NCBI RefSeq assembly: GCF_000009265.1
Contig: NC_008380.1
Location: forward strand, 4,216,501-4,280,500
Length of the DNA: 64,000 nucleotides
From: Rhizobium johnstonii 3841
GTDB lineage: Bacteria > Pseudomonadota > Alphaproteobacteria > Rhizobiales > Rhizobiaceae
Direction of reading: 5' to 3'
Below are positions 26,510 to 34,810 of the stretch, piece by piece. The notes beneath the pieces are model-generated. The model did not search any database, had not been told where the DNA came from, and worked only from the letters and a program-made list of their open reading frames with translations. A program made the translations under genes and the position numbers. Within the stretch, counting starts at the first letter, position 1, and each line of letters begins with the position of its first letter.

Positions 26510-27808
26510 ATGAAGAGAAATCTGCTGTCCGTCGCTGCGCTGCTCTTTGGCACGCTCTTCCTTTTCATGGGCAACGGCCTGCAGGGCATCCTGCTTCCCG
26601 TGCGCGGCAATCTCGAAGGCTACGCAACGACGACGCTCGGCCTGCTCGGCACTTCGTGGGCGGGGGGCTTCGTCATCGGCTGCCTGATTGCGCCGAAGAT
26701 TGTGCGCCGCGTCGGCCACGTGCGTGCCTTTTCGGGGTTCATCTCGATCATCGCCATCATTGCGCTGGTCAGCGGCATCATCATCGATCCGGTCTGGTGG
26801 GTGGTCCTGCGCGCCGTCACCGGCTTCTCCACCGCCGGTACGTCGATGATCATTGAAAGCTGGCTGAACGAGCGTGCCAGCAACGAGAGCCGCGGCATGA
26901 TCTTCTCGCTCTATATCGGCATCACACTCATCGGCGTCGTCGGCGGCCAGATGATGATCCCGCTCGAGGATGTGCGCACACCGGTGCTGTTCATGATCTG
27001 CGGCATCTTCTATTGCATCGCCATGCTGCCGACGACGCTGTCGACCGCCGCTTCGCCGCAGCCGCTGAAGGCGGTCCGCCTTGATCTGCCGGCGCTCTAT
27101 CGCAACTCGCCGGTCTCCTGCCTCGGCATCCTGCTCGTCGGCATCGCCAACGGTGCCTACGGTACGCTCGGCGCCGTCTTCGGCGCCGGCGCCGGCCTCT
27201 CCGACACCAGTATCGCCGTCATGATGAGCGCCACCATCTTCGCCGGGGCGGTGATGCAACTGCCGGCTGGCCGGCTTTCCGATCGCATCGACCGGCGTTA
27301 CGTGCTTGCCGCCATGTCGGGGATCGCCGCCCTTGCCGGCCTGCTGATCTTCCTGCTCCACCCGACGTCTCCCGCCTTGCTGATCGGCCTCGTCGTCCTT
27401 TACGGCGCAGTGGCGAATACGCTCTATCCGATTGCCGTCGCCCACGCGAACGACTTCGCGGCGTCGGAGGATTTCGTCAAGGTCTCCGGCGGCTTGCTGC
27501 TGCTCTATGGCATCGGCACGGTGATCGGCCCGACGCTCAGCGGTCCCGTCATGTCGGCGATCACGCCGCATGCGCTTTTCCTCGTCACCGCCATCGCCCA
27601 TGTGCTGATCACCGTTTATGCCATCATCAGGAGCCGCATCCGGGCCGCGGTCCCCGCCAGCGACCGCGACGCCTACACGACGATCCCGACCGGCACCTCG
27701 GCGATCCTGACACCGCAAAGCATGTCGCTTGCCGATCGCGGCGCCGGCAAACCTCCCGAAACCGGAAAGTCTCCCGAAAGCGACGATCCTGCTGTAAAGT
27801 TTGGTTAG
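26510..27808 (+). CDS. MFS transporter (YcaD-like)
   Basis: About 432 residues with 12 predicted membrane helices. Helices 2-3 carry GTSWAGGFVIGCLIAPK and RRVGHVR, the usual MFS A-motif area; the second half shows the equivalent GRLSDRIDRRYVLA near residue 254. It closely resembles the YcaD group of bacterial MFS proteins. The ATG at 26510 has gggga just upstream; a TTG at 26480 would extend it. The cargo is unknown. A DUF1192 gene follows 21 bases later, probably in the same transcript. Confidence 0.88.
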   Translation: MKRNLLSVAALLFGTLFLFMGNGLQGILLPVRGNLEGYATTTLGLLGTSWAGGFVIGCLIAPKIVRRVGHVRAFSGFISIIAIIALVSGIIIDPVWWVVLRAVTGFSTAGTSMIIESWLNERASNESRGMIFSLYIGITLIGVVGGQMMIPLEDVRTPVLFMICGIFYCIAMLPTTLSTAASPQPLKAVRLDLPALYRNSPVSCLGILLVGIANGAYGTLGAVFGAGAGLSDTSIAVMMSATIFAGAVMQLPAGRLSDRIDRRYVLAAMSGIAALAGLLIFLLHPTSPALLIGLVVLYGAVANTLYPIAVAHANDFAASEDFVKVSGGLLLLYGIGTVIGPTLSGPVMSAITPHALFLVTAIAHVLITVYAIIRSRIRAAVPASDRDAYTTIPTGTSAILTPQSMSLADRGAGKPPETGKSPESDDPAVKFG

Positions 27809-27829
27809 GCAGCGAACGGAGGAAGAACC

Positions 27830-28021
27830 ATGAGCTTCATCGATGATGACCGGCCGCAGAAGAAAGTCGCCCACGAGATCGGCGCCGATCTCTCCATGCT
27901 TTCGGTCGACGAATTGAAGGCGCGGGTGGAATTGCTGAAGACGGAGATCGCCCGTCTCGAGGCCGAGGCCGCCCGCAAAGCCTCCGGGCGGCAGGCGGCG
28001 GAAAGCTTCTTCCGCTCGTGA
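27830..28021 (+). CDS. DUF1192 family small protein
   Basis: A 63-residue protein, MSFIDDDRPQKKVAHEIG followed by a short coiled coil (LSVDELKARVELLKTEI). DUF1192 is an alphaproteobacterial family of unknown function, often next to rcdA as here. A ggaggaagaacc site precedes the ATG. It is downstream of the MFS gene on the same strand. Confidence 0.85.
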   Translation: MSFIDDDRPQKKVAHEIGADLSMLSVDELKARVELLKTEIARLEAEAARKASGRQAAESFFRS

Positions 28022-28095
28022 TCCGATAAAACCACCGAAAAACAAGGCTATAGGCCGCTAAAATAGCCCGCCTCAAGTCTTAATTCGGCACAATG

Positions 28096-28110
28096 TTAAT
28101 AAAATATTAA
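28096..28110 (+). promoter_or_regulatory. CtrA-type box (TTAA-N7-TTAA), distal
   Basis: TTAA at 28096-28099 and at 28107-28110, seven bases apart. It is 303 bases before rcdA and just upstream of a candidate small-RNA transcript whose -35 it would overlap. Confidence 0.5.
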
Positions 28111-28141
28111 GCTTTATAAGGTATTACTGTATTCATCCGGA

Positions 28142-28237
28142 TTTCCTCTGGATCTCAGACAGTTTTCCAAGCGGTGAATTGGTCTGATTTTTCTCCCTGT
28201 TTTACCTTGAGAGCCGCGTTTGCGGCTCTTCTTTTTC
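28142..28237 (+). ncRNA. Candidate small RNA upstream of rcdA
   Basis: A roughly 95-base stretch with no ORF ends in a strong intrinsic terminator: AGAGCCGC, loop GTTT, GCGGCTCT, then TCTTTTTCC (28210-28237). A CtrA-type box and a plausible -10 (TATTCA at 28130) lie just before it, and a pyrimidine-rich unpaired tttttctccctg precedes the terminator. It could instead be only the terminator of the MFS-DUF1192 operon, 190 bases downstream. Ends are estimates. Confidence 0.38.
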
Positions 28238-28271
28238 CTATGGCCGGCGCACTTCCACGAAACTGTGGAGA

Positions 28272-28286
28272 TTAACCCTTTCTTAA
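28272..28286 (+). promoter_or_regulatory. CtrA-type box (TTAA-N7-TTAA), proximal to rcdA
   Basis: TTAA at 28272-28275 and 28283-28286 with CCCTTTC between them. The second TTAA could serve as part of a -35, with GCTAAT at 28307 as the -10, giving a start near 28320 and a leader of about 93 bases before rcdA. Confidence 0.62.
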
Positions 28287-28412
28287 GAAACGGCTTGCGC
28301 ATTTGGGCTAATGATACCATCTTAAAGTCATAAAGACCGGGCCCGGAAACTTTTCCGTCGGTGCCGGCGTTACCTGAATATATGTAGCTGCGTGCGAACA
28401 GGGACTATAGCG

Positions 28413-28928
28413 ATGTCGGAAGTTGGATTGAACACGATCAGTTTTGCAGGCCGCGCCGCTGCATCCTCGCAGTTCAAGGCACTTTATGCGGAAGGCATGT
28501 CGCTGGTCGAAGAGACTGCCGCCTATCTCGACGGTCAGGGCCGCGCCGCTTCCAAGGTTCTGCCGCGGATGGCCTCGGTTCTCTACGCCGCGGAATCGAT
28601 GCGTCTCACCACCCGCCTGATGCAGATGGCTTCCTGGCTGCTGTTGCAGCGCGCCGTCAACAATGGCGAAATGTCACGTGACCAGGTGCTGGCCGAAAAG
28701 AACAAGGTTCGCCTCGACGGCTTCAACGTCGACCGCGCCGCACCCGGCTGGGGCGACTTGCCGGAATCCTTCCGCGACCTCGTCGAACGCTCGCTGCGTC
28801 TGCAGAACCGCATTGCCCTGCTCGACCGCGAGATCTACCGCCCGTCCGAAGCAGTGATCGTTCATGATAATCAGAACAGCGTTCAGGCCCAGCTTTCCCT
28901 GCTGCAGACTGCCTTCGGCAACAACTGA
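28413..28928 (+). CDS. rcdA: RcdA family regulator of CtrA degradation (DUF1465)
   Basis: A 171-residue all-helical protein of the DUF1465/RcdA family: SFAGRAAASSQFKALYAEG, then VEETAAYLDGQGR, LTTRLMQMASWLLLQRAV and a C-terminal acidic/polar tail. RcdA dimers act as an adaptor that brings CtrA to the ClpXP protease, tying CtrA removal to the cell cycle; in Sinorhizobium it is essential. I chose ATG 28413 behind agggactatagcg; a GTG at 28392 is possible. The upstream CtrA-type boxes suggest feedback by its own target. A terminator follows 25 bases after the stop. Confidence 0.88.
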   Translation: MSEVGLNTISFAGRAAASSQFKALYAEGMSLVEETAAYLDGQGRAASKVLPRMASVLYAAESMRLTTRLMQMASWLLLQRAVNNGEMSRDQVLAEKNKVRLDGFNVDRAAPGWGDLPESFRDLVERSLRLQNRIALLDREIYRPSEAVIVHDNQNSVQAQLSLLQTAFGNN

Positions 28929-28953
28929 CCGGATCCGCAAGAATTCGAATACA

Positions 28954-28985
28954 AACCGGCTGCGTCTTACGCGGCCGGTTTTTTG
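28954..28985 (+). terminator. Intrinsic terminator of rcdA
   Basis: Arms AACCGGC and GCCGGTT with an inner CGT/ACG pair and a following TTTTTTG. Confidence 0.88.
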
Positions 28986-29007
28986 TTTGCCGCATAACAC
29001 CGGCATC

Positions 29008-29050
29008 CTACAGCGTCCTTTGCGCGTCTGAAAAGACGCGCGGTGCTGTA
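29008..29050. repeat. Palindromic intergenic repeat, family 1 (copy c)
   Basis: The clearest copy: ctacagcgtcc and ggtgctgta at the edges, with a perfect inner pair GCGCGTCT / AGACGCGC around gaaa. It lies between the rcdA and rpmE terminators. Confidence 0.85.
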
Positions 29051-29063
29051 AGCCATTGCGAAC

Positions 29064-29089
29064 GCAAAAAAGCCCGGCGAAACCGGGCT
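29064..29089 (-). terminator. Intrinsic terminator of rpmE
   Basis: On the minus strand AGCCCGG, loop TTTCG, CCGGGCT, then TTTTTTGC, 27 bases beyond the stop. Confidence 0.9.
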
Positions 29090-29115
29090 CTTCGAATTCC
29101 GTCGAGCAAAAGCGA

Positions 29116-29337
29116 TTAGAGGCCGAGACCGCCGAAGCGCTTGTTGAACTTGGAGACGCGGCCACCGCGGTCCATGAGCTGCTGGTTGCCGCCGGTCCAG
29201 GCCGGATGCGACTTGGAATCAATTTCGAGGTTCATGACAGCGCCTTCCGAACCCCAGGTCGAGCGGGTTTCGTACTCAGTGCCATCGGTCATGACCACCT
29301 TGATCATGTGATATTCGGGATGGATGCCTGCCTTCAT
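29116..29337 (-). CDS. rpmE: 50S ribosomal protein L31, cysteine-free type
   Basis: A 73-residue L31: MKAGIHPEYHMIKVVMTDG, STWGSEGAVMNLEIDSKSHP, TGGNQQLMDRGGRV and ending FNKRFGGLGL. It has no cysteine, so the zinc-binding CxxC of the C+ form is absent; this is the zinc-independent form of the protein. L31 helps join the two ribosomal subunits. ATG 29337 has aggaag upstream; the longer frame to 29376 is unsupported. It is monocistronic. Confidence 0.94.
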   Translation of the reverse strand: MKAGIHPEYHMIKVVMTDGTEYETRSTWGSEGAVMNLEIDSKSHPAWTGGNQQLMDRGGRVSKFNKRFGGLGL

Positions 29338-29529
29338 AACAATCTTCCTGCGATACCGGAGTTCAATTTGCCGCATGCAGTTGCGGCCAACGAACCGATT
29401 GAATAAATGAAGCCGCAGTCGGATGGCTACGGCTTCCCATTAGGATGCGGTGCCTATACATGAAGGACGCCTAGATAACAAGAGCCAACAGGCCGCATTG
29501 CGCGGGTCCTGCGGGCGATCGGAGACGAT

Positions 29530-31332
29530 TTGGCAGAGCAGGCACGGGCTGAGGAAAACAAGAAGCGATCGCTACGACCGCTCGGCAGGCTGACGCCCTA
29601 TGTCATGCGTTATCGCGGCCTGGTGGCCGGTGCGCTGATGTCGCTGGCGCTTGCCGCCATCACCTCGCTGGCGCTGCCGCTCGCCGTGCGTCGCATGATC
29701 GATCACGGCTTCACCCAGTCCGACGGCCGCTTCATCAACAGCTACTTCGCCATGCTGATGGTCATGGCCATCGTGCTCGCGGTCGCCAGCGCGCTGCGCT
29801 ATTATTTCGTCATCACCATCGGCGAGCGCATTGTCGCCGATCTTCGCCGCGATGTCTTTTCGCATGTGACCCGGCTGTCGCCCTCCTTTTTCGACGTCAA
29901 TCAATCCGGTGAGATCGTCTCGCGGCTGACCGCCGATACGACGCAGATCAAGTCCGCCGTCGGCGCCACCGCCTCGGTGGCGCTGAGGAACCTCATCCTC
30001 TGTATCGGCGCCATGGGCATGATGATCGTCACCTCGCCGAAGCTTTCGAGCCTCGTCATCGGAGCGATCCCGCTCATCGTCTTCCCGCTCGTCGCCTTCG
30101 GCCGCTCGGTGCGCAAGCGCTCACGCGCCGCGCAGGATACGCTCGCCGATGCTTCCGCCTTCGCCAACGAGACGATCGCCGCGACCCGCACCGTCCAGGC
30201 CTTCAACGGCGAGGATGCCGCAGCGACGCGTTACGGCACCGCCGTCGAATCCGCCTACGAGGCCGCCCGCGCCGCCATCCGCTCGCGCGCGCTGCTGACC
30301 GGGATCGCCATCACGCTGATCTTCGGCAGCGTCGTTGCCGTGCTCTGGTTCGGCGCCCACAGCGTGCTTGCCGGCACGCTTTCGGCGGGCACGCTCGGCC
30401 AGTTCCTGCTCTATGCCGTCATCTCCGCCGGTTCGCTGGGCGCGCTGTCGGAGGTCTGGGGTGAACTCTCGCAGGCAGCCGGTGCCGCAGACCGGCTGAC
30501 CGAGATTCTCGACGAGGTCTCGCCGATCACCGCTCCCGCCAGCCCTGAGCCGCTTCCTTCGCCCAGCCGCGGCCGTGTCGAATTCTCAGGCGTGCACTTT
30601 GCCTATCCCTCGCGCCCCGGCAAATCGGCGCTGCATGGCTTAAGCTTCGCGATCACGCCAGGTGAGACCGTCGCCATCGTCGGCCCTTCCGGTGCCGGCA
30701 AGAGCACCGTCTTTTCGCTGCTGCTGCGCTTCTACGATCCGCAGCAGGGCAGCGTGAAGATCGATGGTGTCGATGCGCAGCTGACGACGCCGGACGAGCT
30801 GCGCCAACGCATCGCCATCGTGCCGCAGGACGTCACCATCTTTGCCGCGTCGATCCATGACAACATCGCCTTCGGCCGTCCGGGCGCCTCGCGTGACGAG
30901 GTCCGCGCCGCAGCCCTTGCCGCGCAGGCCGACGAATTCATCGCTCGGCTGGACCAGGGTTATGAGACCGAGGTCGGCGAACGCGGCATCACTCTGTCAG
31001 GCGGCCAGCGCCAACGCATCGCCATTGCCCGCGCCATCCTGAAGAATGCCCCCGTGCTACTGCTCGACGAGGCAACCTCCGCGCTTGACGCCGAAAGCGA
31101 AACACTGGTGCAGAAGGCGCTCGACGGCCTGGTGGACGGCCGCACAACGCTCGTCATCGCCCACCGCCTGGCAACTGTGCTGAAGGCCGACCGCATTCTC
31201 GTCATGGACCAGGGCCGGGTCGTCGAGGAGGGCACGCATCAGAGCCTGATCCGCCACGGCGGCATCTATGCGCGGCTGGCGCGGCTGCAATTCGACGCCG
31301 CCAATGAGGATGTGCTCGCCGCCGCGAAATAG
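29530..31332 (+). CDS. ABC exporter, fused membrane and ATPase domains (MsbA-like type)
   Basis: A 600-residue half-transporter. Residues 25-310 hold six helices of the type I exporter fold; the ATPase follows with Walker A GPSGAGKST near residue 384, Q-loop IAIVPQDVTIF, signature LSGGQRQRIAIARAI near 488, Walker B VLLLDEATSALD near 508 and the H-loop VIAHRLAT. It should work as a homodimer exporting lipid or drug-like molecules. It starts with TTG behind ggagacgat. It stands alone, so the substrate is not indicated. Confidence 0.92.
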   Translation: MAEQARAEENKKRSLRPLGRLTPYVMRYRGLVAGALMSLALAAITSLALPLAVRRMIDHGFTQSDGRFINSYFAMLMVMAIVLAVASALRYYFVITIGERIVADLRRDVFSHVTRLSPSFFDVNQSGEIVSRLTADTTQIKSAVGATASVALRNLILCIGAMGMMIVTSPKLSSLVIGAIPLIVFPLVAFGRSVRKRSRAAQDTLADASAFANETIAATRTVQAFNGEDAAATRYGTAVESAYEAARAAIRSRALLTGIAITLIFGSVVAVLWFGAHSVLAGTLSAGTLGQFLLYAVISAGSLGALSEVWGELSQAAGAADRLTEILDEVSPITAPASPEPLPSPSRGRVEFSGVHFAYPSRPGKSALHGLSFAITPGETVAIVGPSGAGKSTVFSLLLRFYDPQQGSVKIDGVDAQLTTPDELRQRIAIVPQDVTIFAASIHDNIAFGRPGASRDEVRAAALAAQADEFIARLDQGYETEVGERGITLSGGQRQRIAIARAILKNAPVLLLDEATSALDAESETLVQKALDGLVDGRTTLVIAHRLATVLKADRILVMDQGRVVEEGTHQSLIRHGGIYARLARLQFDAANEDVLAAAK

Positions 31333-31475
31333 CCGGCGTGCACTTCTCCCGCCAACAGCGACTAAAGTCTGAACCCGCCGCGCTTCTCTGCGGTTGTCTT
31401 TCGCGCGTCCTGCCCTAACCTCTTCATTCCCCGGGGTGGGGATATTACTGCTGAAATCCTTGGGAGGAGATAGGA

Positions 31476-32468
31476 ATGGCGCTTTTCGATATGACGCGAC
31501 GTACGGGCCTTGCGCTCGGTTTCGGTGCGCTTGCGGCCCTTGCCGTCGGCGCGTCTGCCGCTGCTGCAGATTTTCCCGATCGCACGATCACCATGGTCGT
31601 GCCCTTCGCCGCCGGCGGCTCGACCGATGTCGTCGCCCGCATCGTCGCGCAGAAGATGTCGGAGGATCTCGGCCAGCAGGTGATCGTCCAGAACGTCGCC
31701 GGCGCCGGCGGCAATCTCGGCGCTGGTAACGTCGCCCGCGCCGAACCGGACGGCTACACCATCCTGATGGGCACGGTCGCGACCCACGCCCTCAATCCGC
31801 TGATCCTGAAATCGACGCCTTATGACGCCGAAAAGGATTTCGCACCGATCTCGCTGCTCGTTGTCGTACCGAATGTGCTGGTCGTCAACCCGGAACTACC
31901 GGCAAAGACCGTGCAGGAACTGGTCGCCCTGCTGAAGGCCGAGCCCGACAAATACAGCTACGCCTCATCGGGCAACGGCACGCCGTTGCATCTTTCCGGC
32001 GAACTCTTCAAGTCCATGGCCGGTGTCAGCATGCAGCACATCCCCTATAAGGGCGCCGGCCCGGCATTGAACGACGTCATCGGCAACCAGGTGCCGATCA
32101 TGTTCGACAACCTGCCCTCCTCGTCGAGCCACATCAAGGCCGGCACTTTGCGAGCGCTGGCGGTGACCACGGCCGAGCGCGCGCCCTCCTTCCCCGACGT
32201 ACCGACCGTCGCCGAGTCAGGGATTCCAGGTTACGAGACCTACACCTGGAACGCGCTTTTCGCCCCGGCCAAGACGCCGAGCGAGGTCGTGACGCGCCTC
32301 AACGCCTCGGCTAAAAAGGCGCTCGCCGACCCAGCCGTCGCGGAACGGATGAAAGAATTCAGCGCCACCATCGTCGGCTCGACGCCGGAGGAACTCGCCG
32401 CCCATGTGAAGGCCGAACTCTCCAAATGGGGACCGGTCGTCAAGGGCGCGAATATCCAGATGGAGTGA
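31476..32468 (+). CDS. Tripartite tricarboxylate transporter receptor (TctC/Bug family)
   Basis: A 330-residue periplasmic binding protein with a signal peptide (GLALGFGALAALAVGASA). The mature start FPDRTITMVVPFAAGGSTD and GAGGNLGAGNVARAEPDGYT match the Bug/TctC family, which captures dicarboxylates, tricarboxylates or aromatic acids. A tgggaggagatagga site precedes the ATG. No TctA or TctB membrane gene is adjacent, so it is an orphan receptor that must borrow a transporter from elsewhere or sense its ligand. Confidence 0.9.
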   Translation: MALFDMTRRTGLALGFGALAALAVGASAAAADFPDRTITMVVPFAAGGSTDVVARIVAQKMSEDLGQQVIVQNVAGAGGNLGAGNVARAEPDGYTILMGTVATHALNPLILKSTPYDAEKDFAPISLLVVVPNVLVVNPELPAKTVQELVALLKAEPDKYSYASSGNGTPLHLSGELFKSMAGVSMQHIPYKGAGPALNDVIGNQVPIMFDNLPSSSSHIKAGTLRALAVTTAERAPSFPDVPTVAESGIPGYETYTWNALFAPAKTPSEVVTRLNASAKKALADPAVAERMKEFSATIVGSTPEELAAHVKAELSKWGPVVKGANIQME

Positions 32469-32473
32469 TGCCG

Positions 32474-32521
32474 GAGCATCATGCCGAAAAGTGTGAGCGG
32501 TTTTCGGATGACATCATGCTC
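32474..32521. repeat. Intergenic repeat, family 2 (copy b)
   Basis: An imperfect inverted element with gagcatcatgccgaaaagtg on the left and ttttcggatgacatcatgct on the right, six bases after the TctC-family stop. A second AT-poor fragment (ttcaggttttaggccgacc) continues to about 32585. Confidence 0.6.
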
Positions 32522-32753
32522 TACTCTTTGATTGAGAACAGGATTCAGGTTTTAGGCCGACCCGGCCTGAAATCATCCTGTTCTGGGGCATGGGCGTTGG
32601 CGCCCTCATTCGCTTGCGCCCAATGGAAACGGTGACAATTGGACGCTAAGCAACCCAATCCTGATTAAGGCAGTGGAAAAGCTCGCCATTTTGATCTAGC
32701 TTCCGCTAAGCTGATGGTTGCAATTCAGCGTTTTGGGATTTCGGGAGACATCT

Positions 32754-32942
32754 ATGTATAAATTCGAAGTCTATAAGGATAAGGGCGGAGAGTTCCGCTT
32801 CCGCTTCAAAGCATCGAACGGGGAAGCCATGTTCTCGTCGGAGGGCTACAAGGCGAAGGCGTCCGCCATGAGTGCCATCGAATCCATCAAGAAGAACACG
32901 CCAAGCGCCGAGATCGTCGATCAGACGAAGGCCGAGTCCTGA
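32754..32942 (+). CDS. YegP-like DUF1508 protein
   Basis: A 62-residue single-repeat DUF1508 protein: MYKFEVYKDKGGEFRFRF, ASNGEAMFSSEGYKAKAS, AMSAIESIKKN. The repeat is a small beta-rich unit with a helix; E. coli YegP carries two copies. The function is unknown. ATG 32754 follows cgggagacatct; an upstream in-frame start at 32718 is unlikely. Confidence 0.83.
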   Translation: MYKFEVYKDKGGEFRFRFKASNGEAMFSSEGYKAKASAMSAIESIKKNTPSAEIVDQTKAES

Positions 32943-33213
32943 GCAGACCGGCAGCGGCGGCGTGATTGCCGCCCTGCCCTTTCGCGCCCGTAAGCAGCGC
33001 CGGTGCCCTTGAGCCCGGCCCGCTTGCTTGCGATTTCCGGCGCCATTTTTCTTTTTCGCATATTTTTTGAAAGCCATGTCGAAACGACCGGTGGCCGCGC
33101 CTCATTGTTTCGGAACGGCTCCGCCGCTCCGCCGGGCTTCACGGCTTTCGGGATGTCTGTCCCCGATATCGGCACGCCCGGATCCACGTCAGCAACGAGA
33201 TCAGGAGTTTTCC

Positions 33214-33552
33214 ATGCAATATGCTCTTATCATTCGCGAAGCCGCCGAGGATTTCGCCCGCCGCGGCGATCCCGTCTATCGCGACGGCTGGGTCGCCTAC
33301 AGCCAGGCGCTCGCTCAGGCCGGGATCATGACTGGCGGCGCCGGGCTGACAGGCCCGGAGACCGGCACGATCGTGCGCCGCAAAGGCGAGGACCACGATG
33401 TCCAGGACGGCCCCTATCCGGACGGCAAGGAACAGCTCGGCGGCTTCTATCTGATCGACGTCCCCGACATGGACACCGCGCTCGAATGGGCAACCCGTGT
33501 TCCGATCTCCGACAAGGGTTCGGTCGAGGTGCGCCCGCGTCTGCAGATGTGA
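33214..33552 (+). CDS. YciI/DGPF-domain protein
   Basis: A 112-residue dimeric alpha/beta-barrel family protein. The N-terminus MQYALIIREAAEDFARRGD, VQDGPYPDGKEQLGGFYLID and ALEWATRVP match the YCII/DGPF family. In bacteria such proteins are commonly coded next to ECF42 sigma factors, as here, eight bases ahead of one. The family has no proven reaction in this setting. ATG 33214 follows tcaggagttttcc. Confidence 0.87.
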   Translation: MQYALIIREAAEDFARRGDPVYRDGWVAYSQALAQAGIMTGGAGLTGPETGTIVRRKGEDHDVQDGPYPDGKEQLGGFYLIDVPDMDTALEWATRVPISDKGSVEVRPRLQM

Positions 33553-33559
33553 GGCGGTC

Positions 33560-34810
33560 ATGCCGCCCGATGCCGGACGCGCTGCCGAAAAGGTGGCGCG
33601 TCAATCCTACGGCAAACTGATCGCCTTCCTCGCCGCCCGCTCGCGCGACGTGCCGGCGGCAGAGGATGCATTGTCGGAAGCGCTGGCTTCGGCCCTTCGC
33701 GTCTGGCCGGAACGCGGCATTCCCGGCAATCCGGAGGCCTGGCTGTTGGTGGCTGCCCGCCGCAACCTCATGCAGGCTGCCCGCCACCGCACTGTCGAGG
33801 CCAATGCACAAACGACGATATCGGTCGCCTTCGAGGAGGCGGAGGAACGCATGAACGCGGCCGGCAACGCCGTCTTTCCCGATGAGCGGCTCAAACTGCT
33901 CTTCGCCTGCACCCATCCCGCCATCGACAGCTCCGTGCATACGGCGCTGATGTTGCAGACCGTTCTCGGCATCGAGGCAAAGACCATCGCCCGATCGTTC
34001 GTCGTCTCACCAGAGGCGATGAGCCAGCGGCTGGTGCGGGCCAAGGTGAAGATCCGGGATGCCGGCATTCCCTTCGCCGTCCCGCCTCGCCCCGCCTTGC
34101 CCGGGCGGCTCGCCGCGGTGCTTTCGGCGATCTATGCGGCTTACGGTCTTGGCTGGGACGGTCTCGACGGCGAGGAAGAGCGCCATTCACTCGCCGGCGA
34201 GGCGATCTGGCTCGGCCGCGCGCTTCTGGCAGTGCTGCCGGACGAACCGGAAGCGATTGGCCTGCTGTCGCTGATGCTTCACTGCGAAGCCCGCCGCAGC
34301 GCCCGGCGCGACGACAGCGGCCGATATGTGCCGCTGGACGAGCAGGATACGACCGCGTGGAACGCGATCATGATTGCCGAGGCGGATGCGCTGCTGCGCA
34401 AGGCCAGCAGCTTCGACCGTTTCGGTCCCTTCCAGTGCCAGGCAGCGATCCAGTCCGTGCATGCAGCGCGCCGGCTGTCGGGAACGACCGACTGGCAGGC
34501 GCTGACGACACTCTACGCAGCGCTGGTGATGATGAAGCCGACGCTGGGTGCACACGTCAGCCAGGCTGCGGTGATCGGCAGGGCCTTGAGCGCCACTGCC
34601 GGCCTGGAGCGGCTCGACAAGCTCGATCCGCGCGACATCGCAAGCTACCAGCCGTACTGGGCGGTGCGTGCCTTTCTCCTGACCCAGGCCGGCGATGATA
34701 CCGCGGCAGCCGGTGCCTATATGACAGCGATCGGCCTCAGCGACAGCCCTGCCGTGCGCGATTTTCTTGGCGGCCGACTAAAGGACGCGAGACAGGCGAT
34801 ATCAAGTTAA
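33560..34810 (+). CDS. ECF42-type RNA polymerase sigma factor
   Basis: A 416-residue sigma factor: the sigma2/sigma4 part spans residues 1-175 (EDALSEALASALRVWP, ARRNLMQAARHRTV, MSQRLVRAKVKIRD), and a long C-terminal SnoaL/TPR-like extension (about 240 residues) follows. This extension, and the adjacent DGPF gene, define the ECF42 group, which has no anti-sigma factor and is thought to be controlled by its own extension. It follows the YciI gene at eight bases in one operon and converges with the OmpA-like gene, their stops abutting at 34810/34811. Confidence 0.85.
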   Translation: MPPDAGRAAEKVARQSYGKLIAFLAARSRDVPAAEDALSEALASALRVWPERGIPGNPEAWLLVAARRNLMQAARHRTVEANAQTTISVAFEEAEERMNAAGNAVFPDERLKLLFACTHPAIDSSVHTALMLQTVLGIEAKTIARSFVVSPEAMSQRLVRAKVKIRDAGIPFAVPPRPALPGRLAAVLSAIYAAYGLGWDGLDGEEERHSLAGEAIWLGRALLAVLPDEPEAIGLLSLMLHCEARRSARRDDSGRYVPLDEQDTTAWNAIMIAEADALLRKASSFDRFGPFQCQAAIQSVHAARRLSGTTDWQALTTLYAALVMMKPTLGAHVSQAAVIGRALSATAGLERLDKLDPRDIASYQPYWAVRAFLLTQAGDDTAAAGAYMTAIGLSDSPAVRDFLGGRLKDARQAISS

